Origin: Gammaproteobacteria bacterium
GTDB lineage: Bacteria; Pseudomonadota; Gammaproteobacteria; Chromatiales; Chromatiaceae
Length of the DNA: 5,033 nt
Direction of reading: 5' to 3'
Assembly (NCBI GenBank): GCA_029287695.1
Contig: JARFQQ010000076.1
Coordinates: 1-5,033, forward strand
Each line of letters starts with the position of its first letter. Position 1 is the stretch's first letter. This document shows positions 1 through 5,033 of the stretch, piece by piece. The notes beneath the pieces are model-generated. The model saw only the letters and a list, made by a program, of their open reading frames with translations, ran no database searches and was not told the DNA's origin. The translations under genes were made by a program, and so were the position numbers.

Positions 1-13
1 GATTAATAGAAGC

Positions 14-1138
14 ATGTCTCGATCATTCATTGAACTTGCAACCAGGGGGGTGCAGCATCTCACTCCGTACCAACCGGGCAAACCTGTCGAAGAGCTGGAG
101 CGTGAGCTGGGCATCAGCGACTCGATCAAGCTGGCATCTAACGAAAACCCGTTGGGTCCTAGCCAGTTAGCACTGGAGGCTGCCGCAAAGGTGCTGCCAT
201 CGATCAACTACTATCCTGACGGCGGCGGTTTTGCACTGAGTGAGAAGCTGGCTGAAAAACATGCTGTGGATGCTTCCTGTATCACGCTGGGTAACGGCTC
301 GAATGATATCCTCGAGCTGGTGACGCGTGCCTTCTTGACCCCAGAACATTCGGCGGTGTTCTCTGAGTATTCCTTCGCTGTTTATCCGATCGTGGTGCAG
401 GCCGTCGGTGCGAAAGCGAATATCGCCAGTGCATATGCAGAAGACCATCAGCACATGCCGCTGGGGCATGACCCTGAAGCGCTGCTGTCGCAGATCGATG
501 AGTCGACGCGCATCATCTTTATCGCCAACCCGAATAACCCGACAGGCACCTGGATCGAGGCCGACACTCTCGTCGCCTTTCTCGACAGGGTGCCGTCCGA
601 TGTCGTCGTCGTGCTCGACGAGGCCTACACAGAGTATGTGTCGCTCGAGGGATTTCCCAATGGGCTGCAGCTGCTCTCGCGGTACCCGAACATGATCGTG
701 ACGCGCACCTTCTCGAAAATTTACGGCCTGGCAGGCCTGCGTATCGGCTACGGGGCGTCGAGTCCGGCGCTGGCTTCCGTGATCCAGCGTGTGCGCCATC
801 CGTTCAACGCCAACCTGATTGCGCTTGCCGCAGCAGAAGCCGCACTTGACGACGAACAGTTCCTTGCGCAGAGCAGGAGCGTCAACAGCGCCGGCATGCA
901 GCAACTCAAGCAGGGATTTGACGAGATGGGGCTGAAAACCATTCCCTCTGTCGCCAATTTCCTCACCGTCGATCTTGAAAGGGAGGCGGCGCCTGTGAAC
1001 CAGGCCCTGCTTGAGCAGGGAATCATCGTGCGGCCGGTCGCAAACTACAGGATGCCGAATCACCTGCGCATCACGATCGGCTCTGAAGTCGAGAACAGCC
1101 GTTTCCTGGCTGCATTCCGCCAGGTAATGGGCAGATGA
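14..1138 (+). CDS. hisC: Histidinol-phosphate / aromatic aminotransferase (HisC2-type, PLP-dependent)
   Basis: This 374-residue protein is a complete fold-type I, class II PLP aminotransferase. The family transfers the amino group of glutamate to imidazole acetol-phosphate in histidine synthesis. Members next to tyrA often also, or mainly, act on phenylpyruvate, 4-hydroxyphenylpyruvate or prephenate. Visible motifs are the N-terminal LTPYQPGKP (16-24), SNENPLGPS (42-50), the cofactor-phosphate site GNGSND (93-98), ANPNNPTG (171-178) with the PLP-contacting Asn, LDEAYTEY (201-208) with Asp202 and Tyr205, and TFSKIYGLAGLRIGYG (232-247) with the Schiff-base Lys235 and Arg243. A C-terminal LRITIG (351-356) carries the substrate-carboxylate Arg352. 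Length and N-terminus fit the family, so the ATG at 14 is chosen. In-frame stops TAA TAG at 4-9 in another frame probably end the upstream gene, expected to be pheA, but only one codon of it would be visible. The stop overlaps tyrA by four bases, so the two are probably co-translated. The family call is very secure; the preferred substrate is not settled by sequence alone. Confidence 0.95.
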   Translation: MSRSFIELATRGVQHLTPYQPGKPVEELERELGISDSIKLASNENPLGPSQLALEAAAKVLPSINYYPDGGGFALSEKLAEKHAVDASCITLGNGSNDILELVTRAFLTPEHSAVFSEYSFAVYPIVVQAVGAKANIASAYAEDHQHMPLGHDPEALLSQIDESTRIIFIANPNNPTGTWIEADTLVAFLDRVPSDVVVVLDEAYTEYVSLEGFPNGLQLLSRYPNMIVTRTFSKIYGLAGLRIGYGASSPALASVIQRVRHPFNANLIALAAAEAALDDEQFLAQSRSVNSAGMQQLKQGFDEMGLKTIPSVANFLTVDLEREAAPVNQALLEQGIIVRPVANYRMPNHLRITIGSEVENSRFLAAFRQVMGR

Positions 1139-2001
1139 GTATCCGCAAGCTCGCCGTCATCGGTGTCGGACTCATCGGCGGCTCACTCGCGCGCGCACTG
1201 CGTGCCGCCGGTCAGGTCGACGAGATTATCGGTTGCGGACGCAGCAGGGACAACCTCGACAAAGCCGTTGAGCTTGGTGTGATCGACAGCTATAGCCAGG
1301 ATATCGGCAAAGCGGTCGAGGATGCCGACATGATCTTTCTGGCCATTCCTCTCGGCGCCATGCGCGATGCCTTCGATTCCATGAAGGGATACCTCGCCGG
1401 GAATGCCGTCATCACCGATGGCGGCAGTGTGAAGGGGAGCGTGATTGCAGATTGCGAGGCTGTTTTCGGAGAGATCCTGCCAAATTTCGTTCCCGGACAC
1501 CCGATTGCCGGTACCGAGAAAAACGGTGTCGAGTCCTCTTTTGCCGAACTCTATCAAAACAGGCGCGTCATTCTTACACCGGTCAGCCAGACCGACGAGT
1601 CTGCAATTGCACGCGTGCATGCCATGTGGCGTTACTGCGGCGCCGAGATCAACCGCATGTCTCCGGTCGATCACGACCGCGTGCTCGCTGCGACCAGCCA
1701 TCTTCCCCACATGCTGGCCTTCGCGCTCGTGGATATGCTGTCACGCGTGGATTACGAGGAGGATATCTTCAAATATGCCGCCGGTGGTTTCCGTGATTTC
1801 ACCAGGATAGCCTCGAGCAACCCGGTCATGTGGAGGGATATCTGCATAGCCAACAAGGATGCAGTTGCATCACTCGTCGAGTCCTATGCCGACGAGATGA
1901 TGGATCTTGCGAGGGCGATACGCGAAGACGACATCGATACACTCACGCGCATGTTCATGAACGCCAAGAAACACCGGGATGCCTTTATCGACGGCGTCTG
2001 A
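1135..2001 (+). CDS. tyrA: Prephenate/arogenate dehydrogenase (TyrA)
   Basis: This 288-residue cytoplasmic enzyme belongs to the TyrA family, which oxidatively decarboxylates prephenate to 4-hydroxyphenylpyruvate, or arogenate to tyrosine. The N-terminal Rossmann domain begins IGVGLIGGS (9-17), the dinucleotide-binding glycine loop. TDGGSVK (94-100) follows, then GHPIAGTEKNG (121-131) with the probable catalytic His122, and HDRVLAATSHLPH (180-192). The helical dimer domain contains FRDFTRIASSNP (219-230), where Arg224 is a likely prephenate contact. No chorismate mutase domain precedes it and no ACT domain follows, so this is the short single-function form. Its start lies inside the hisC stop (ATGA), and no strong ribosome site is seen, which fits translational coupling. 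After the second beta strand the sequence is GCGRSRDN, with no acidic residue where NAD-specific enzymes usually have Asp, so NADP use is possible. In Pseudomonas the homologue is fused to aroA; here the frame ends cleanly at TGA and no aroA follows. Confidence 0.95.
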   Translation: MSIRKLAVIGVGLIGGSLARALRAAGQVDEIIGCGRSRDNLDKAVELGVIDSYSQDIGKAVEDADMIFLAIPLGAMRDAFDSMKGYLAGNAVITDGGSVKGSVIADCEAVFGEILPNFVPGHPIAGTEKNGVESSFAELYQNRRVILTPVSQTDESAIARVHAMWRYCGAEINRMSPVDHDRVLAATSHLPHMLAFALVDMLSRVDYEEDIFKYAAGGFRDFTRIASSNPVMWRDICIANKDAVASLVESYADEMMDLARAIREDDIDTLTRMFMNAKKHRDAFIDGV

Positions 2002-2060
2002 TGGACAAGACCTCTGCCTGGCGGCATGATGTTTTGACACAGCGAAGTGAAAAGCCATAG
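2001..2060 (+). other. Orphan ATG overlapping the tyrA stop; 19-codon open frame
   Basis: The tyrA stop and a following ATG overlap as TGATG, the same junction used twice in the glc operon of this window. The frame opened by that ATG reads MDKTSAWRHDVLTQRSEKP and then hits TAG. It resembles nothing I recognise and does not look like the start of AroA. It could be a chance ATG, a coupled leader peptide, or the remnant of a downstream gene start lost by deletion. No ribosome site beyond the tyrA context supports it. Treat it as a noted sequence feature rather than a gene. Confidence 0.2.
2002..2030 (+). promoter_or_regulatory. Candidate sigma-70 promoter for slyD
   Basis: TGGACA (2002-2007, five of six matches to the -35 consensus) is followed after exactly 17 bases by CATGAT (2025-2030, four of six to the -10 consensus). 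It begins directly after the tyrA stop and would start transcription near 2037, leaving about 100 bases of leader before the slyD start at 2138. This is a consensus match by eye only. Readthrough from the hisC-tyrA operon is an equally possible source of slyD transcript, since no terminator is seen after tyrA. Confidence 0.35.
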
Positions 2061-2061
2061 C
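2034..2061 (+). promoter_or_regulatory. Perfect -35 box with a poor -10 partner
   Basis: TTGACA at 2034-2039 matches the sigma-70 -35 consensus exactly. The best partner at usual spacing is CATAGC (2056-2061, 16-base spacer), which matches the -10 consensus at only three positions. It could be a weak or activator-dependent promoter for slyD, or chance. It competes with the better balanced candidate just upstream. Confidence 0.2.
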
Positions 2062-2094
2062 TATCAGGAAATGGCATCCTTGCGTTCCAGTCAC

Positions 2095-2124
2095 CATACT
2101 CATATTCATATTCATACTCATACT
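2095..2124 (+). repeat. Five tandem hexamers, CATAYT, ahead of slyD
   Basis: Five uninterrupted six-base units run CATACT, CATATT, CATATT, CATACT, CATACT, differing only C/T at the fifth position. The array ends 13 bases before the slyD ATG, so it lies where a ribosome standby site or the upstream edge of the ribosome footprint would be. It has no G and should be poorly structured in RNA. A change in copy number would alter leader length without shifting the slyD frame. A role in expression is inference. Confidence 0.9.
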
Positions 2125-2137
2125 CACCGGATACAAC

Positions 2138-2602
2138 ATGATTATTGCCAACAACAAGGTCGTTTCCATTGCATTCACGCTGACCGACGGTCAGGGCGCC
2201 ACACTCGACGAGACCGAAACGGGAAAGCCGCTTGATTACCTGCATGGTGCAGACAATCTCCTTCCGGGCCTGGAGCAGGCGCTCACCGGAAAAGAGGTTG
2301 GAGACAATTTCCAGGTCTCGATAACACCGGAAGAAGGCTTCGGTGTCGTCAATCCTGACCTGATCCAGTCTCTCCCGGCATCCCAATTCGAGGGAATCGA
2401 CAAAATCGAGCCGGGCATGGCATTCGAAGCCCAAGGCGCAGGCGGGAAGGTGGAGCATGTCATCGTAGAGGCCGTCGAGGGCGACACCGTGCGCATCAAT
2501 GCCAACCATCCGCTGGCAGGTGTCACACTGAATTTCGATGTGACTGTTGTGGCAATTCGTGAAGCCGATGAATCGGAAATCGCTCACGGGCATGTGCATT
2601 GA
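2138..2602 (+). CDS. slyD: SlyD-like FKBP-type peptidyl-prolyl cis-trans isomerase
   Basis: This 154-residue cytoplasmic protein is a SlyD-type FKBP, which catalyses cis-trans isomerisation of proline bonds and acts as a chaperone through an insert-in-flap (IF) domain. The N-terminal strand has KVVSIAFTLTD (7-17). The first FKBP half ends in YLHGADNLLPGLEQALTGK (34-52) followed by EVGD (53-56). The IF domain spans roughly 65-125, and the fold closes with NANHPLAGVTLNFDV (121-135) and IREAD (140-144). The C-terminus AHGHVH (149-154) is a very short His-rich tail; E. coli SlyD has a much longer Cys/His-rich metal tail, so nickel-handling ability is probably reduced. FkpB is the nearest alternative, but NxNHPLAGxTL and the HGHVH end favour the SlyD group. 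The ATG at 2138 fits the family's usual N-terminus. The only ribosome-site-like element is GGA at 2129-2131, six bases upstream, which is weak. There is no functional link to its neighbours. Confidence 0.93.
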   Translation: MIIANNKVVSIAFTLTDGQGATLDETETGKPLDYLHGADNLLPGLEQALTGKEVGDNFQVSITPEEGFGVVNPDLIQSLPASQFEGIDKIEPGMAFEAQGAGGKVEHVIVEAVEGDTVRINANHPLAGVTLNFDVTVVAIREADESEIAHGHVH

Positions 2603-2635
2603 GCGCGTTGTCGCAACCTGGCGACAGTGACGCGC
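2603..2635. terminator. Hairpin between convergent slyD and glcF
   Basis: GCGCGT (2603-2608) pairs with ACGCGC (2630-2635), and TGTCGC (2609-2614) pairs with GCGACA (2621-2626). This gives twelve base pairs with a three-base bulge (2627-2629) and a six-base loop. It starts on the base after the slyD stop, and the glcF stop faces it 21 bases further on. No T-run follows on either strand, so it is not a classic intrinsic terminator. It may stop or protect 3' ends of both transcripts, possibly with Rho. The structure is clear; the function is inferred. Confidence 0.5.
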
Positions 2636-2656
2636 CTGAGACTGTTCCCGCTCGAA

Positions 2657-3883
2657 TCACCGCCCGGCGAGGGAGGAATCGATAATCTCGATCCAGTGCC
2701 GGACCTCGGTACCGGTACCGGATTGCAGATGCATCATGCAACCGATGTTGGCCGTTGCGATGATCCCGGCATTTTCCGCATCGAGCTTTTCCAGCTTGTT
2801 GTCGCGCAGCTGCGTGGCCATCGCCGGCTGAAGGATCGAATAGGTCCCGGCTGATCCGCAACAGAGATGCGAGTCAGCCGGTGTTCTGACAGCAAAGCCA
2901 AGCCTTTGCAACAGGCCCTCGACCGTGCCTGCCTGACCGAGTCCATGCTGGAGCGTGCAGGGTGTGTGGAAGCTGATCTCGGGCAAAGAGTCCGCCAATT
3001 GCAAGTCACCTGCTTCAACAGCTTGCGAGAGGTATTCACTGATGTCCATGACGGCCCCTGCGATGCGTTCGGCTTTTGCCGCATAGGCAGGATCCTCTCT
3101 GAGCAGATAGGGGTATTCACGGATTTCGAGGCCACAGGCGCTTGCGGTGGTGACGATTGCCTCGGCACCGGCATCGAGATGGGGCAACCAGCTGTCGATG
3201 TTGCGCCTCGCGATTTCTTCACCAGCCGGCATGTCGCCTGTGTGATTGCTGACAGCGCCACAACAACCTTCACCGTGCGCAGTCATGCAGCTGATTCCAA
3301 GTCGGTCGAGCACCCGGCTGGTAGCGGCGTTGATACTTTTTGCGACGACCTGCTGTACACAACCCTCGAACAGGATGACACGCCTCGCATGCTGCCGAGC
3401 CGGACGTGATCCGGGGTCCCGTGTGACCGGCATTTTCGCTTTCAGTGCTGCCGGCATCAGGGGTCTGAAGATGGAGCCGAGCTTGAAGAGAGGTGAAAAG
3501 CGTGCAGGGTAGGGCAGCAGGGTACGCATCCCCCAGCGCATGAAGCGCTGTGTCAGCGGACGCCCGACCTGCTGTTCAACGGTCTCTTTTCCGATCTGCA
3601 ACAGGTTGTGATACCTGACCCCCGAAGGACAGGTGGTCTCGCAAGAGCGGCAGACCAGGCAACGATCGAGGTGCTTGAGTGTCTTTTCCGTGACGGCAGT
3701 TTCCTCAAGTGCCTGCTTGATGAGATAGATTCGTCCCCTCGGTCCGTCAAGTTCGTCCCCGGTCAACTGGTAGGTCGGGCAGGTTGCGGTACAGAAGCCG
3801 CAGTGCACACAGCTGCGCAGGATGCTGTCGGCTTCCTTTCCCGACTTTGTGGACAGGAGTGACGTCGAGAGTTTTGTCTGCAT
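2657..3883 (-). CDS. glcF: Glycolate oxidase iron-sulfur subunit GlcF
   Basis: This 408-residue protein is the electron-transfer subunit of glycolate oxidase (glycolate to glyoxylate, electrons towards quinone), acting with GlcD and GlcE at the inner membrane. The N-terminus holds two 4Fe-4S ferredoxin motifs: CVHCGFCTATCP with Cys25, 28, 31 and 35, and CLVCRSCETTCP with Cys75, 78, 81 and 85. The motifs DELDGPRGRIYLIKQ (43-57) and CPSGVRYHNLL (85-95) are typical of GlcF. Two CCG (heterodisulfide-reductase-type) domains follow: Cys175, Cys207-Cys208 and Cys250, then Cys309, Cys341-Cys342 and Cys382. LCCGSAGTYS (340-349) and VRHWIEI (394-400) are also conserved. Every expected ligand Cys is present. 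An upstream in-frame ATG at 4003 would add 40 residues unlike the family. The start at 3883 is preferred because it has GGGAG five bases upstream, matches the family N-terminus (MQTKL) and overlaps the glcE stop by one base. It is the last gene of the visible operon. Confidence 0.96.
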   Translation of the reverse strand: MQTKLSTSLLSTKSGKEADSILRSCVHCGFCTATCPTYQLTGDELDGPRGRIYLIKQALEETAVTEKTLKHLDRCLVCRSCETTCPSGVRYHNLLQIGKETVEQQVGRPLTQRFMRWGMRTLLPYPARFSPLFKLGSIFRPLMPAALKAKMPVTRDPGSRPARQHARRVILFEGCVQQVVAKSINAATSRVLDRLGISCMTAHGEGCCGAVSNHTGDMPAGEEIARRNIDSWLPHLDAGAEAIVTTASACGLEIREYPYLLREDPAYAAKAERIAGAVMDISEYLSQAVEAGDLQLADSLPEISFHTPCTLQHGLGQAGTVEGLLQRLGFAVRTPADSHLCCGSAGTYSILQPAMATQLRDNKLEKLDAENAGIIATANIGCMMHLQSGTGTEVRHWIEIIDSSLAGR

Positions 3884-4923
3884 CAGAACTCCCGGTAGAG
3901 GCGGCCTTGATTGAGGACGCCCTTCGGATCGAATGCCTGCTTGATGCGACCGTGCAAAGCCAGCATCGCCGGTGCAAGCGGCATGAAGGCGTCGTCCGGG
4001 CATGGCGAATTGCGAAAGGCCGTTGCATGCCCGCCGGCTTTCCGGGCAATCTCCCGGATTGTGGAAGCATCTGCCTCAGAAAGGAGCCAGCGCTGCGCGC
4101 CGCCCCAGTCAATCAGTTCATCGCCGGGCAGGTCGATCGCCGGTGTTGCCTGTGGCAGAGAGAGTCGCCACAGTGGCCTGGTCGAGTTGAAGAAGGGATG
4201 GGTCTGTTCACGAATGTCTTCCCAGAATCCGGCTGCTTCTGACGCCTCGCCTCCAAGCTGATCAATGGCAGAATCGATTGCCGCTTCAGCTCCGGAGAGG
4301 CGTATCGAGAGTATGCCCTCGTGCCATACGGCGGCCGAGATCGGCAAGGGCTGTCGTGAAATTTCAGTGATCCGCGCCAGTGCCTCTTCCCGGTCAAGTT
4401 CCCACGAGAGCGTCACGCTCTTTTGTGCAAGGGGTACGACCTTGATGCTGACCTCTGTGATGACCCCGAGAGTCCCGAAGGCACCGCACATGAGCCGTGA
4501 AACATCATAGCCGGCGACATTCTTGATGACCTCCCCGCCAAAGCGGAGCAGCTCGCCCTTGCCGTTGACGATGCGCGAGCCAAGCACGAAATCCCGCGCC
4601 GCCCCTTTCCAGGGACGCCCTGGGCCAGAGAGACCACAGGCGATCGTCCCTCCGATGGTCGCATTCTCACCAAAGGCGGGCGGTTCGAACGGAAACTGCT
4701 GCCCCCTGTCGGATAGCGCAGCCCGTATCTCTTTGAGCGGTGTTCCTGCTCTCGCCGTGATAAAGAGTTCCTCGGGCTCGTAGTTGACGATGCCTCTCAT
4801 CTCCAGCGTGCTCAGCACCCCGGCATCATCATGCGGTCCGAGAAAATCCTTGGAGCCACCGCCCGTGATGCGGAGCCGGCTGCCATTCTCGAAGGCGTTG
4901 CGAACAGTCTCCTGCAGGTCCAT
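3883..4923 (-). CDS. glcE: Glycolate oxidase FAD-binding subunit GlcE
   Basis: This 346-residue protein is the accessory flavin-binding subunit of glycolate oxidase and has near-normal family length (E. coli about 350). The PCMH-type FAD domain fills the first half: ITGGGSKDFLGP (19-30), GIVNYEPEELFITARAGTPL (44-63), FEPPAFGENATIGG (79-92), then CGLSGPGRPW (96-105) and RDFVLGSRI (110-118). The strongest signature is LRFGGEVIKNVAGYDVSRLM (126-145), followed by FGTLGVITEVS (149-159). The C-terminal half carries DLPGDELIDWGGAQRWL (264-280), AGGHAT (296-301) and FDPKGVLNQGR (331-341), all usual in GlcE. Its start overlaps the glcD stop and its stop overlaps the glcF start, each as TGATG, which points to coupled translation and matched subunit amounts. 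No truncation or missing motif is seen. Confidence 0.96.
   Translation of the reverse strand: MDLQETVRNAFENGSRLRITGGGSKDFLGPHDDAGVLSTLEMRGIVNYEPEELFITARAGTPLKEIRAALSDRGQQFPFEPPAFGENATIGGTIACGLSGPGRPWKGAARDFVLGSRIVNGKGELLRFGGEVIKNVAGYDVSRLMCGAFGTLGVITEVSIKVVPLAQKSVTLSWELDREEALARITEISRQPLPISAAVWHEGILSIRLSGAEAAIDSAIDQLGGEASEAAGFWEDIREQTHPFFNSTRPLWRLSLPQATPAIDLPGDELIDWGGAQRWLLSEADASTIREIARKAGGHATAFRNSPCPDDAFMPLAPAMLALHGRIKQAFDPKGVLNQGRLYREF
3889..3893 (-). promoter_or_regulatory. Ribosome binding site for glcF
   Basis: On the minus strand GGGAG lies five bases before the ATG at 3883, inside the end of glcE. It decides the glcF start against the longer in-frame ATG at 4003. Confidence 0.75.
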
Positions 4924-5033
4924 CAGAAACGCTCCAGCTCGGGGAAGGGCAGTTCACCGTTGTGGACATGCATCGCGCCGAGTTCGGCGCAGCGATGGAG
5001 CGTTGGCACGGCCTTGCCCGGATTGAGCAATCC
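4923..5033 (-). CDS. glcD: Glycolate oxidase catalytic subunit GlcD, C-terminal fragment
   Basis: Only the last 36 codons are in the window; the gene runs off the right edge. The translation contains GLLNPGKAVPTLHRCAEL, then GAMHVHNGELPFPEL, ending in ERF and TGA. LNPGK is the typical C-terminal signature of the FAD-linked oxidase (VAO/PCMH) family, and TLHRCAE...MHVH...LP.PEL.RF matches the GlcD end as I recall it from E. coli. GlcD binds FAD and glycolate and is the catalytic subunit. The following glcE and glcF make the identity firm. Promoter and regulator (glcC in E. coli) would lie beyond the window. Confidence 0.93.
   Translation of the reverse strand, partial: GLLNPGKAVPTLHRCAELGAMHVHNGELPFPELERF
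4932..4935 (-). promoter_or_regulatory. Ribosome binding site for glcE
   Basis: GGAG on the minus strand lies eight bases before the glcE ATG at 4923, inside the end of glcD. It supports that start together with the one-base overlap with the glcD stop. Confidence 0.6.

Noticed and set aside
45..50. Run of six G near the hisC start as a possible slippage tract
   Set aside because: It is short, encodes a normal family N-terminus in frame, and a six-base run is common by chance in GC-rich coding DNA.
167..1063. 298-codon open frame antisense to hisC
   Set aside because: It lies wholly opposite a convincing conserved gene, its translation is rich in His, Arg and Cys without any recognisable motif, and it looks like a codon-bias shadow.
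2057..2064. ATAGCTAT palindrome as an operator
   Set aside because: Eight bases, single copy, and no regulator or second site; expected by chance.
1985..2599. 204-codon open frame antisense to slyD, with an alternating Glu-Tyr stretch
   Set aside because: The Glu-Tyr run is the reverse reading of the hexamer array; the rest is opposite the conserved slyD sequence.
2708..2721. Short GGTACC direct repeat
   Set aside because: Two units inside glcF, explained by Gly-Thr-Gly-Thr codons of a coding stretch.
2867..3409. 180-codon open frame antisense to glcF
   Set aside because: It is opposite the conserved GlcF domain coding, has no family motif, and fits a GC-rich shadow frame.
3884..4003. 40-residue N-terminal extension of GlcF from an ATG at 4003
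   Set aside because: It lies inside glcE in another frame, has no similarity to GlcF, and the start at 3883 has a good ribosome site and the family N-terminus.
1..5033. CRISPR array, insertion sequence, tRNA or rRNA, defence or toxin-antitoxin genes
   Set aside because: No spaced repeats, transposase motifs, cloverleaf-like sequence or relevant protein families were seen; almost all of the window is accounted for by conserved metabolic genes.

Overview
The window reads as ordinary chromosome of a gammaproteobacterium or close relative, moderately GC-rich by eye. Two features suggest this. A histidinol-phosphate-type aminotransferase gene overlaps a prephenate dehydrogenase gene, as in the serC-pheA-hisC2-tyrA-aroA-cmk-rpsA series of Pseudomonas-like bacteria. 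There is also a glcD-glcE-glcF glycolate oxidase cluster whose products closely resemble the E. coli proteins as I remember them. No database search was possible, so the taxonomic call is an inference.

Layout, left to right. On the plus strand, hisC (14-1138) and tyrA (1135-2001) overlap by ATGA and form the end of an aromatic amino acid operon. A 136-base gap (2002-2137) follows. It holds promoter-like boxes, an orphan start codon overlapping the tyrA stop, and five tandem copies of a CATAYT hexamer. Next comes a SlyD-like FKBP peptidyl-prolyl isomerase gene (2138-2602). A 54-base convergent spacer with a strong hairpin (2603-2635) separates it from the minus-strand block. Read on the minus strand, that block is the last 36 codons of glcD (5033-4923), then complete glcE (4923-3883), then complete glcF (3883-2657). 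Both junctions are one-base TGATG overlaps.

How the genes work together. TyrA oxidatively decarboxylates prephenate (or arogenate), and the HisC-type aminotransferase can add the amino group to reach tyrosine or phenylalanine, and may also serve histidine synthesis. GlcD, GlcE and GlcF form the membrane-associated glycolate oxidase. It turns glycolate into glyoxylate and passes electrons through FAD and Fe-S centres towards quinone. The SlyD-like protein is a general folding helper with a short His-rich metal-binding tail and has no evident link to either pathway.

I found no mobile element, CRISPR array, RNA gene, defence system or other evidently new system. The parts most worth a second look are the tyrA-slyD gap, where the expected aroA is missing, and the hexamer array just ahead of slyD.
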